Shown in pieces: positions 35,201 to 42,963 of a stretch of DNA of 64,000 bases. Below the pieces are notes generated by a model that worked only from the letters and a program-made list of their open reading frames with translations, was not told the origin of the DNA and ran no database searches. Numbering within the stretch: the stretch's first letter is position 1; the number at the start of each line of letters is the position of its first letter. The stretch is from NCBI GenBank assembly GCA_964650485.1, contig CAZYTX010000016.1, forward strand, positions 1-64,000, written 5' to 3'. The translations under genes and the position numbers were made by a program. The stretch is from CAZYTX01 sp964650485 (lineage in GTDB: Bacteria > RBG-13-61-14 > DATKZS01).

Positions 35201-36096
35201 GCAAGGCCCGCTCCCGAGAGACAAAGATGAAAGGCATCCTCACCGACGTGACCAAGTGCATCGGGTGCGAGAGGTGCGTACAGGCATGCAACCAGGTGAA
35301 CAAACTGCCCCCCGACCTGCCCACCAGGTTCAAGGTTGGCGACGGGCTATCCAACAACCGGCTCACCTCAATCGTACGGGTCCCGGGAACCAGCCGCACC
35401 GTGCGCAAGCAGTGCCTGCACTGCATCGAGCCCTCGTGCGCATCGGCATGCCTGGTGGGGGCCTTCCACAAGCGCGAGGACGGGCCGGTGGTGTACGAGG
35501 AGTCCGAGTGCATCGGGTGCCGCTACTGCATGCTGGCATGTCCGTTCATGATCCCAAGATACGAGTGGGACAAGACCATACCATACGTGAGAAAGTGCAA
35601 GATGGACGAGGAGTGCAGGGTGGAAGGGGGCATGCCCGCGTGCGTGTCAGCCTGCCCCACCGGCGCCACCATATTCGGGGATCGGGACGAGCTAATAAAG
35701 GAAGCCAGGAGAAGGATCAAGGAGAAGCCGGGCCTCTACATTGACCACATCTGGGGAGAGCACGAGTTCGGGGGCACATCGGTGCTCTACATCTCCGACG
35801 TTCCCCTCGGCGAGGTGCTGCGCATCCCCTCGAAGGAGGAGCTTGCAAAGCGGGCCGTGCCCGAGCTGGCCACCGGCTCCATCCCACACATGAACCACTC
35901 CTGGGTGATGGTCACCCCCTTCCAGTTCGGCATAGTCTTCTCGGGACTCTTCGGCATCTGGGTGATAAGAAGGCGCTCGCAGCTCCAGGGGCCGCACGAC
36001 CGGGGCGGGCCCGGGGCCCCTGAGCCGGGCGCCGCGGGTCTGGACGAGGTGTGCCAGGAAGAGCCCTCCGAACAGAAAAACGAGGGGGGCGAGTGA
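35197..36096 (+). CDS. Four-cluster FeS protein with C-terminal anchor, HmcB-like
   Basis: 299 residues. Four [4Fe-4S] ligand sets of the DmsB/HybA/HmcB type: CIGCERCVQAC near 19, CLHCIEPSCASAC, CIGCRYCMLACP, and CKMDEEC with CVSACPTGA. One transmembrane helix lies near 245-262 (FGIVFSGLFGIWVI), with a short charged tail. No Tat signal is seen. It starts ATGA-coupled to the cytochrome, with a GGAGG site, and its stop shares a base with the next start. It probably carries electrons between the cytochrome and the NrfD-type subunit. Confidence 0.9.
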   Translation: MSKARSRETKMKGILTDVTKCIGCERCVQACNQVNKLPPDLPTRFKVGDGLSNNRLTSIVRVPGTSRTVRKQCLHCIEPSCASACLVGAFHKREDGPVVYEESECIGCRYCMLACPFMIPRYEWDKTIPYVRKCKMDEECRVEGGMPACVSACPTGATIFGDRDELIKEARRRIKEKPGLYIDHIWGEHEFGGTSVLYISDVPLGEVLRIPSKEELAKRAVPELATGSIPHMNHSWVMVTPFQFGIVFSGLFGIWVIRRRSQLQGPHDRGGPGAPEPGAAGLDEVCQEEPSEQKNEGGE

Positions 36097-37970
36097 TGGA
36101 GGACAACTTCCTGCTAAAGAGGGTCAAGGACGTGCTCTGGGTGCTGACCGCGGCCGCGGTGGTGGCCGGCCTGGGCAGGATGTTCTTCGGACTGGGGGCC
36201 TCCACCTACATGACCGACGCCCTGCCCTGGGGAATGTGGAAGACACTAAACATGGTGGCAGGCGCGGCCCTGGCAACCGGCGGCTTCGTGACCGCGTGCA
36301 TCATCTACATCTTCCGTATGGAGAAGTACCGGCCGGTGGCAAGGGTCGCGGTGCTGGTGGCGGTGCTGGGCTACACCGCAAGCCTCTCCGCCCTGCTGTT
36401 CGACATAGGGCTCCCCCACAGGTTCTGGCACCCCTTCTTCATGTGGAACGAGCACTCCTTCTTGTTCGAGGTCTTCTGGTGCGTGTCCATGTACTGGATG
36501 GTGGCGGCCATCGAGACACTGCCCATAATATTCGAGCGCCTGCCCTGGCAGAGGATCGGCCACCTCCTCCACGAGATAATACTGCCCATCGTGGTCCTGG
36601 GCATCACCCTCTCATCCCTGCACCACAGCTCCCTGGGCTCGCTTTTCATGGTGTCGCCCACCAGGCTGCACCCCTTGTGGTTCACCACGTGGATACCCAT
36701 CGAGTTTTTGACCTCGGCCATGGCCGGGGGACTGTGCCTGCTTATTGCAGTGGTCCTGGGATACTCCAAGCTCTACGGCAAAGCCGTAAACATCTCCATT
36801 CTGGAGGGCCTTGCCAAAGGGGCCGCGGGAATTCTTATAGTCTACTTCGCTATCAGGGCCGCGGACTTCACTATCCACGACAAGTGGACCTATGCGCTGG
36901 GACCCGAGGCGAGCTGGGAGAGCGCGGTGTTCTGGGTGGAACTCGCGCTCCAGGTGTTTGTGCCGCTAATCATTTTTATTGTCCCGGTGTGGCGAAGGAG
37001 CGTGAGGGGCCTTGCAATCGCCGGACTCTCGGGCGCGCTCGGTCTCACCATGCACCGGCTGGACACCGGCATAGTGGGCTATTTCAGGAGCGCGGGCACA
37101 ATCTACTTTCCCTCCCTCTCAGAGATACTGCTCAGCATCGGGGTGTTCGCGGCCGCGGCCCTGGCATTCCTGTTCGTGGTCGAGCACTTCTACGTGTTGG
37201 AGTCCCCCGAGGCCTGCGCCGCGCCCGAGGCCGAGGGCGCGCACCTCGACCAGGCCAGGCAGTGGACCCTGCCCGAGCTCCTGGAGATTCTGACCGGACC
37301 CGACGCTGTGCGAATAAGCCTTATAGTGGTGGTGACCATACCGCTTTCAATCCTTGCCATGAGCGACCAGGCGGCGAGCCCCTTCAAGTACAAGCCACAG
37401 CCCGTGGACGCGCCCGAGGGCGTGGACGTGATGCGCACCATACTCAGGATTGACGGCAACGACCAGGATGAGCTCGCCGAGTTCCCCCACCGGCTGCACC
37501 AGGAGGAGTTCGGCGGCGAGGAGTCGTGCCCACAGTGCCATCACCTCGACCTGCCCGACGACCACTCCACCCCATGCTACCGCTGCCACCGCGACATGGG
37601 CCTTGACACCGACATCTTCGACCACGAGTACCACCAGGAGTATTACGGCGGCAAGAGGTCATGCAAGGAGTGCCACGATTTAAGTCTGCCAAAAGGCAAG
37701 GGCAACGCAAAGCAGTGCATCGAGTGTCACGGCGAGGACAAGGAATGGCCCATGAAGGGCATGGCCGAGTACAAGATCGAGGACTTCACCCACATGGCCC
37801 CCGGCTACGAGCAGGCCATGCACGGCAGGTGCCTTACATGCCACCGCCTGTACGAAAGGCTGAAAAAGGAGCCGGCATCAGAGCCAGACAGCCTGGGAAA
37901 CTGCTTCAGATGCCACCCGCTGGAAAGAAAAGAGACCGGGACCACCGCAATGGCGCCCTTGAGAAAATGA
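36096..37970 (+). CDS. NrfD/HmcC-type quinol protein fused to a six-haem domain
   Basis: 624 residues. Residues 1 to about 430 are an NrfD/PsrC-type polytopic membrane domain of about ten helices (FDIGLPHRFWHP near 105, LHHSSLGSLF near 185). From about 475 a hydrophilic domain carries six CxxCH sites (CPQCH, CYRCH, CKECH, CIECH, CLTCH, CFRCH). HmcC and NrfD normally lack haem sites, so this looks like a fusion of quinone-interacting subunit and cytochrome. The start at 36096 overlaps the previous stop; upstream in-frame sequence lies within the FeS gene. Confidence 0.88.
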   Translation: MEDNFLLKRVKDVLWVLTAAAVVAGLGRMFFGLGASTYMTDALPWGMWKTLNMVAGAALATGGFVTACIIYIFRMEKYRPVARVAVLVAVLGYTASLSALLFDIGLPHRFWHPFFMWNEHSFLFEVFWCVSMYWMVAAIETLPIIFERLPWQRIGHLLHEIILPIVVLGITLSSLHHSSLGSLFMVSPTRLHPLWFTTWIPIEFLTSAMAGGLCLLIAVVLGYSKLYGKAVNISILEGLAKGAAGILIVYFAIRAADFTIHDKWTYALGPEASWESAVFWVELALQVFVPLIIFIVPVWRRSVRGLAIAGLSGALGLTMHRLDTGIVGYFRSAGTIYFPSLSEILLSIGVFAAAALAFLFVVEHFYVLESPEACAAPEAEGAHLDQARQWTLPELLEILTGPDAVRISLIVVVTIPLSILAMSDQAASPFKYKPQPVDAPEGVDVMRTILRIDGNDQDELAEFPHRLHQEEFGGEESCPQCHHLDLPDDHSTPCYRCHRDMGLDTDIFDHEYHQEYYGGKRSCKECHDLSLPKGKGNAKQCIECHGEDKEWPMKGMAEYKIEDFTHMAPGYEQAMHGRCLTCHRLYERLKKEPASEPDSLGNCFRCHPLERKETGTTAMAPLRK

Positions 37971-37978
37971 AGGCAGTC

Positions 37979-39346
37979 TTATTGGTTCATCGAGTTCAGG
38001 AACTCTTCGTTTGACTTGGTCCCTGCGAGCTTGTCAAGGAGGAACTCCATGGCGTCTATGGTGGACAGCGGCGAGAGCACCTTTCTAAGCAGCCACACCC
38101 GCTGCCTCACGTTCTCGGGCACCAAAAGCTCCTCCCTGCGGGTCGCGGACCGGTTGATGTCAATGGCCGGGAACACCCTCTTCTCCATCAGCCTGCGGTC
38201 GAGCTGAATCTCGCAGTTGCCCGTGCCCTTGAACTCCTCGAATATGACCTCGTCCATGCGAGAGCCGGTGTCAACCAGGGAGGTGGCTATTATTGTCAGG
38301 CTGCCCCCCTCCTCCACGTGGCGCGCGGCGCCGAAGAACCGCTTGGGCCGCTGCAGGGCCGCGGCGTCCACTCCACCGGTCAGTATCTTGCCGGACGGCG
38401 GGATCACGTTGTTGTAGGCACGGGCCAGGCGGGTGATGGAGTCAAGCAGGATCACCACGTCGTTTTTGTGTTCGACCAGGCGCTTGGCCTTTTCGATCAC
38501 CATCTCGGACACCTGCACGTGTCTCTGCGGAGGCTCGTCGAACGTCGAGGACACGACCTCCCCCTTGACAAGACGCTGCATGTCAGTGACCTCCTCGGGC
38601 CGCTCGTCAATGAGCAGCACGATAAGGTAGAGGCGCGGGTGGTTCTTCATGAGGGCGTTTGCGATCTTCTGCAGGATCACGGTCTTGCCAGAGTAGGGCG
38701 GCGCCACTATGAGGGCCCGCTGGCCCCTGCCGATGGGCGAGATCAGGTCCAGTATCCGGGTGGTGAACTCCTCAGGATCATGCTCCATGGCCATCCATTC
38801 CGAGGGATAAAGCGGGGTCAGGTTGTCGAAGAGGATCTTGTCCTTGGCGGACTCCATGTCCTCGTAGTTGATGGCCTCCACCTTGAGAAGGGCGAAGTAG
38901 CGCTCCGAGTCCTTGGGAGGCCGTATCTGGCCGGCTATGGTGTCGCCAGTCTTCAGGTTGAACTTGCGGATCTGGCTGGGGGAGACGTAGATGTCGTCGG
39001 GACCGGGCATGTAGCTGTAAGTGGGTGAGCGCAGGAATCCAAACCCGTCCGGCAGTATCTCAAGCACACCCTCGCCGTAGATCAGACCGTCGCGCTCCGC
39101 ACGCCTCTGCAAAATGGCGAAGATCAGATCGGCCTTGCGCATGCCCGCGGCCCCTTCGAGGTTGATCTCCTTGCCGATCTCCAAGAGCTCGGAGATCTTC
39201 TTCTGTTTCAGGTCCTTCAAGTTCAGCTCGGAAGATGCCTTGGACTGCGGCTTCCTGTTGCCGGACTCTTCCCTGGACTCGCCCCGGGATTCCGGCCTCG
39301 AGTCTGTCTTGGACTCCTGGCTACTGCTTTTGTTGTTGCGTGGCAT
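37979..39346 (-). CDS. rho: Transcription termination factor Rho
   Basis: 455 residues. A Ser/Glu/Arg-rich N-terminal extension of about 40 residues precedes the Rho N-terminal helices (LKDLKQKKISELLEIGKEINLEG) and the RNA-binding cold-shock domain (GVLEILPDGFGFLRSP). The ATPase domain has Walker A PPYSGKTVI, Walker B LYLIVLLIDERPEEV, and the Q/R loops near VVSSTFDEPPQRHV. Ribosome site GGAG lies upstream. It converges with the NrfD-fusion gene. Confidence 0.96.
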   Translation of the reverse strand: MPRNNKSSSQESKTDSRPESRGESREESGNRKPQSKASSELNLKDLKQKKISELLEIGKEINLEGAAGMRKADLIFAILQRRAERDGLIYGEGVLEILPDGFGFLRSPTYSYMPGPDDIYVSPSQIRKFNLKTGDTIAGQIRPPKDSERYFALLKVEAINYEDMESAKDKILFDNLTPLYPSEWMAMEHDPEEFTTRILDLISPIGRGQRALIVAPPYSGKTVILQKIANALMKNHPRLYLIVLLIDERPEEVTDMQRLVKGEVVSSTFDEPPQRHVQVSEMVIEKAKRLVEHKNDVVILLDSITRLARAYNNVIPPSGKILTGGVDAAALQRPKRFFGAARHVEEGGSLTIIATSLVDTGSRMDEVIFEEFKGTGNCEIQLDRRLMEKRVFPAIDINRSATRREELLVPENVRQRVWLLRKVLSPLSTIDAMEFLLDKLAGTKSNEEFLNSMNQ

Positions 39347-39636
39347 ATCCTTCTCCTTGAATAAATGTCCTCTCTTCCCTGTACCCGCAGGGATGTAACA
39401 ATGAAAGCATACAGGTAAAGTACACCTCCGGCTCCTTCACAAGGGGAAAGGCTCCATGGAGTTTCTTACTCTGGACAAGCAGGACAAAGGGCACTTAAAC
39501 ACGAGTCAACTCGTCATAACACGGTCACACGTATTAAATTCCCACATCAAAGACTCTATATTATGCTTCCGGAATCAGATCAAGGAACCTAGAGATGTCT
39601 GGGAAACGCCGGAAGTGAGCTTGAAGTACAAGCTTA

Positions 39637-39664
39637 ATAATAGCAGCACTCATGTCTTTGTCAA
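39637..39664 (-). promoter_or_regulatory. Putative promoter of rho
   Basis: On the minus strand TTGACA (39659-39664), a 16-base spacer and TATTAT (39637-39642). Confidence 0.55.
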
Positions 39665-39703
39665 GTCAAGTGCAATTTTTTGTCAATGTTTTGCATTTTT
39701 TAC

Positions 39704-39732
39704 TTGACAAGACCGCTGCGGCCCCGTAATAT
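39704..39732 (+). promoter_or_regulatory. Putative promoter of the TonB-dependent receptor
   Basis: TTGACA (39704-39709), a 17-base spacer and TAATAT (39727-39732), about 30 bases before the start at 39762. No Fur- or Zur-type palindrome was recognised over it. Confidence 0.6.
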
Positions 39733-39761
39733 AGTGCTACGATTTATTAAAAGGTGCTATT

Positions 39762-41852
39762 ATGCCGGCCCCCGTGAAAAAAGCTCTTGCTTACAAAACC
39801 GCCGCCTTGATATTGATGATATCGTGCCTGGCGCCCGCGGCATCCATGGCCCAGGATCCCGCCCAGGGCGACACCGTGGCAGGGCTCGAGATCGAGACCG
39901 TGGAGGTCGAGGCCAGAAAGCCCATCACCGCATACTCCGACCGGGTGATCCGCGACAAGGACTTCTTGAACTTCCCCCGCCAAAACCCCTCGGACCTGGT
40001 GCGTCTCATCCCCGGCATCCACGTAAACCAGCACACCGGCGGGGGCAAGGCCCATCAGTACTTCCTTCGCGGGTTCGACGCCGAGCACGGCCAGGACCTG
40101 GCCGGCTATTTCGACGGCATCCCTTTGAACGAGGTCTCCCACGTCCACGGCCAGGGCTACCTGGACCTGTTCTTCATCATACCCGAGACCCTCTCCTCCG
40201 TGCACGTGATCAAAGGACCGTACCAGCCCGAGTACGGCAACTTCGCCGTGGCCGGCGCGATCAACTTCGTGCCCGAGGTCATGCCCGATAAAAGCCGGGC
40301 AAAGGCCACCTACGGCTCCTTCAACACCTGGCGCATCATGGCGCAGGCCGGGGCCCGTGCCGGGCAGGCATACGTGCACGCGGCCGCGGACAGAGAGCGC
40401 ACAGACGGCTTCACCGAGCCGGGCAACATGGACGCCTCCCGGGCATTCCTCATGCTCACAAGGCCCTTCGGTCAGGGAAACGTGGCGAGGGTGCTCGCCG
40501 CCTACTACAACAGCGAATACGATGCCGCGGACGTGGTGCCCGCAAAATGGATCGCGCTTGACTGGCTTGACCGCTTCGATGCAGTTGACCACTCCTGCGG
40601 GGGAGAGTCTTACCGCAGCATACTCGGGCTCACACTCTCCCGGGAGCGCCGGGACTTTGTCGCCGGGGCCCGTGCATATTACCAGGACCGCGAAAGCCTC
40701 ATCTTCTCCAACTACACCTATTACCTGCTCCACCCTGAAAAGGGCGACCAGTACGAGATGAGAGACAACAGGTCCTTTTACGGCGCGGACCTCTGGGCCG
40801 CTGTAAAAAGCGACCTCGCCGGGGTCCAGGCCGAGCACAAGGTGGGCGTCAACCTCCGCTCCGACCGGGTTGACCAGGCCCAGTACAACACCCGTGACAG
40901 GGACCGCTTCAACACCCTTTTCAGTTACGACTTCACGGAGAGCTCCGCGGGCGTCTTTGTAAAGGAGATGGTCTGGCCGGCAAAGTGGCTCCAGGTCATG
41001 GCCGCGGCCAGGTACGACCGGGTCTTCTACGACGTCACAGGGACCCGGGACGTACAAAACCAGGCACAGACCCTTGAGGACCAGCCCCTCGAGTCCCGGA
41101 CCTGGGCCGAGGTCATAAGCCCCAGGATCGCACTGGTGATAAGCCCGATAAAAAACGAAAACGCAAAAGTGAACAGCCTTGACCTCTTCGCAAACTACGG
41201 CATCGGCTTCACAACGCAAAGGGCCGCACAGAGCGCGCTCCCGCCTCCCGACCATTCCATACCAAAGGCCCGCATGTACGAGGCCGCGGCCAGGGCGAGC
41301 CTGCTCAAAAACAGGCTCAGCGTGGCCTGCGGTTACTGGGCCGCTGACAAGGAAGAGGAACTGGTGTTCGCGCCGGAGCTTGGATACGCAACCGAAAAAG
41401 GAGAGAGCCGCCGCCAGGGCCAGGACCTCGAATTAAGGTACCGGCCCATCGAATGGCTCTATCTGGCCTTCGACCTCTTCCACACAAAAGCTGAGTTCGT
41501 AGAAACCGGGGACCCCGTACCAGGGACCCCCGAGTGGCTCTCCACCCAGACCGTAACCGTGCGCCATCCCTCCGGGGTCCGCGGGGCCATCCGCGGCCGC
41601 TGGGAGGATGGAAGGCCGCTGCTCTTCGGGTTCAGCTCCCGCGAGTACTGGGTCATGGACCTGCTCGCGGCATACCAGGCTGACAGGTGGGAGATCGAGC
41701 TCGAGCTTGACAACGTCTTCAACCGCGAGTGGGACGACACCTCCTTTGCTTATACATCACGGCCGGAACCGGACGGGCTTTCCTACACCGGGCTCCATAT
41801 CACGCCCGGCACTCCCAGGGCCGCGAGGATATCGCTGTCCATAAGGTTCTAA
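39762..41852 (+). CDS. TonB-dependent outer-membrane receptor
   Basis: 696 residues. The signal peptide ends near residue 30 (PAASMAQ). A plug domain follows with FPRQNPSDLVRLIPGIHVNQ, the His-containing YFLRGFDAEHGQD, and NEVSHVHGQGYLDL; similar LRGFDxxHG receptors are often predicted metal transporters. The barrel ends in the aromatic signature SLSIRF. The ligand is unproven. The next gene encodes a His-containing exported protein, so the two may form a metal-uptake pair. Confidence 0.88.
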   Translation: MPAPVKKALAYKTAALILMISCLAPAASMAQDPAQGDTVAGLEIETVEVEARKPITAYSDRVIRDKDFLNFPRQNPSDLVRLIPGIHVNQHTGGGKAHQYFLRGFDAEHGQDLAGYFDGIPLNEVSHVHGQGYLDLFFIIPETLSSVHVIKGPYQPEYGNFAVAGAINFVPEVMPDKSRAKATYGSFNTWRIMAQAGARAGQAYVHAAADRERTDGFTEPGNMDASRAFLMLTRPFGQGNVARVLAAYYNSEYDAADVVPAKWIALDWLDRFDAVDHSCGGESYRSILGLTLSRERRDFVAGARAYYQDRESLIFSNYTYYLLHPEKGDQYEMRDNRSFYGADLWAAVKSDLAGVQAEHKVGVNLRSDRVDQAQYNTRDRDRFNTLFSYDFTESSAGVFVKEMVWPAKWLQVMAAARYDRVFYDVTGTRDVQNQAQTLEDQPLESRTWAEVISPRIALVISPIKNENAKVNSLDLFANYGIGFTTQRAAQSALPPPDHSIPKARMYEAAARASLLKNRLSVACGYWAADKEEELVFAPELGYATEKGESRRQGQDLELRYRPIEWLYLAFDLFHTKAEFVETGDPVPGTPEWLSTQTVTVRHPSGVRGAIRGRWEDGRPLLFGFSSREYWVMDLLAAYQADRWEIELELDNVFNREWDDTSFAYTSRPEPDGLSYTGLHITPGTPRAARISLSIRF

Positions 41853-41891
41853 ATAAATGATGCACCTGAACCAATACCAGGAGGATGACAA

Positions 41892-42830
41892 ATGGGCATG
41901 AAAAAGAAATCGGCGGCATGGACGACGGCGGCGCTCGCACTGATCGCGCTCCTTTTTCAATGCGGCTGGGACGAGGAAGAGTATGAAGGCAACTTCTTCG
42001 ACCCAGGCAGGGGGAACCTCGAATTCTACGCCGACGGCGAGGAGTTCGTGCGTGAGGGCTTTTCTAGCATGGACGGCTGGAACATTGAGTTCTCTCACCT
42101 GTTCGTAAACATCGAGCGGGTTGTGGCAAAGCAGACACAAACCCTCCAGTCCGCGAGCGACACCCAAACGGACCCCGCATCCGAAACGGGACTCCACGCC
42201 CAGCACGCGGGACACGGCACACCGGACCAGGGCTCCGGCCAGGCTGTCATCGAGGTGCCCCTGCCGGGCGCATTTTTCGTGGACCTGCACGACCCGGCCG
42301 GGCCCGCCCTCCTGGGCGAGCAGACCGGCATAGTAGCGGGCGACTACAACGCCGTGGACTTCCAGGTGATCCCCGCTTCCCTGGACAGCGAGCCCGTGGA
42401 CCCGGCGCTTGCCGCGGACCTGGACGAGTACCAGGGCTATACCATGATCCTTGTCGGCACGGCATCGAGCGGAAACACGGTGGCGGATTTCGAGATCATG
42501 CTCGATGAAGAGCTCGTCTACACCGACTGCGGGCCCAACAACTACGCCGGGTTCGTGTCCAATGACGGAACCGGACAGATATACATGACCTTCCACATGG
42601 ACCACGTGTTCGGGGACTTCGAGGAAGCCCCCGGAGAGGGCGTCAACGCCATTGCACTCGGCTTCGGGCCGATCGCGAACGCCTTTTGCTCGTCCTCCGA
42701 CTGCATAGTCTCGGTCACGCAGGACGAGCTTGCGGGCAGCCTCATAGGAGAGGACTACCTGACGTTCATTGACGCTCTCAGGACGGTGGGCCACTCCGGG
42801 GAAGGCCATTGTCACCTCGTTATTTACTGA
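41892..42830 (+). CDS. Exported His-rich protein, probable receptor partner
   Basis: 312 residues. A hydrophobic signal ends at a Cys (ALLFQCGWDEEE); Gln at -1 is unusual for a lipobox, so lipidation is uncertain. His-rich patches are HAQHAGHG near residue 100 and GHSGEGHCH at the C-terminus. Cysteines occur in YTDCGPNN and FCSSSDC. A segment GIVAGDYNAVDFQVIP resembles surface beta-sandwich lipoproteins. It starts after a GGAGG site 39 bases behind the receptor stop. The family is not recognised; metal binding is inferred from composition and context. Confidence 0.72.
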   Translation: MGMKKKSAAWTTAALALIALLFQCGWDEEEYEGNFFDPGRGNLEFYADGEEFVREGFSSMDGWNIEFSHLFVNIERVVAKQTQTLQSASDTQTDPASETGLHAQHAGHGTPDQGSGQAVIEVPLPGAFFVDLHDPAGPALLGEQTGIVAGDYNAVDFQVIPASLDSEPVDPALAADLDEYQGYTMILVGTASSGNTVADFEIMLDEELVYTDCGPNNYAGFVSNDGTGQIYMTFHMDHVFGDFEEAPGEGVNAIALGFGPIANAFCSSSDCIVSVTQDELAGSLIGEDYLTFIDALRTVGHSGEGHCHLVIY

Positions 42831-42963
42831 TCCTTGTCCCCGCCCGGCTGGGCCGCGGCTCTTATACGCTATCACATTATCGTCTCCCCGGGAGCCGCCT
42901 GAATTTTTTCCCGGACCAAAGTTAAGTAAAATCAGCGGCTTCCCGGTCCCTTTGTCAACCAGG
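42831..42963. other. Intergenic stretch, nothing recognised
   Basis: 133 bases between convergent genes. No hairpin with a T-run, repeat or coding sequence was found. Confidence 0.5.

Larger units (their letters stand above)
39347..39761. other. 415-base divergent intergenic region (rho / TonB receptor)
   Basis: No gene recognised. It contains a minus-strand promoter for rho and a plus-strand promoter for the receptor, and three TTGAC-type strings within 50 bases (39655-39709). The rho transcript would carry a leader of about 285 bases, long enough for the autogenous attenuation known for rho in other bacteria; no structure or leader peptide was identified. Confidence 0.45.

Noticed and set aside
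36236..37453. Long plus-strand frame inside the NrfD-fusion gene
   Set aside because: It lies in another frame of a strongly supported gene and translates to low-complexity Gly/Arg/His sequence.
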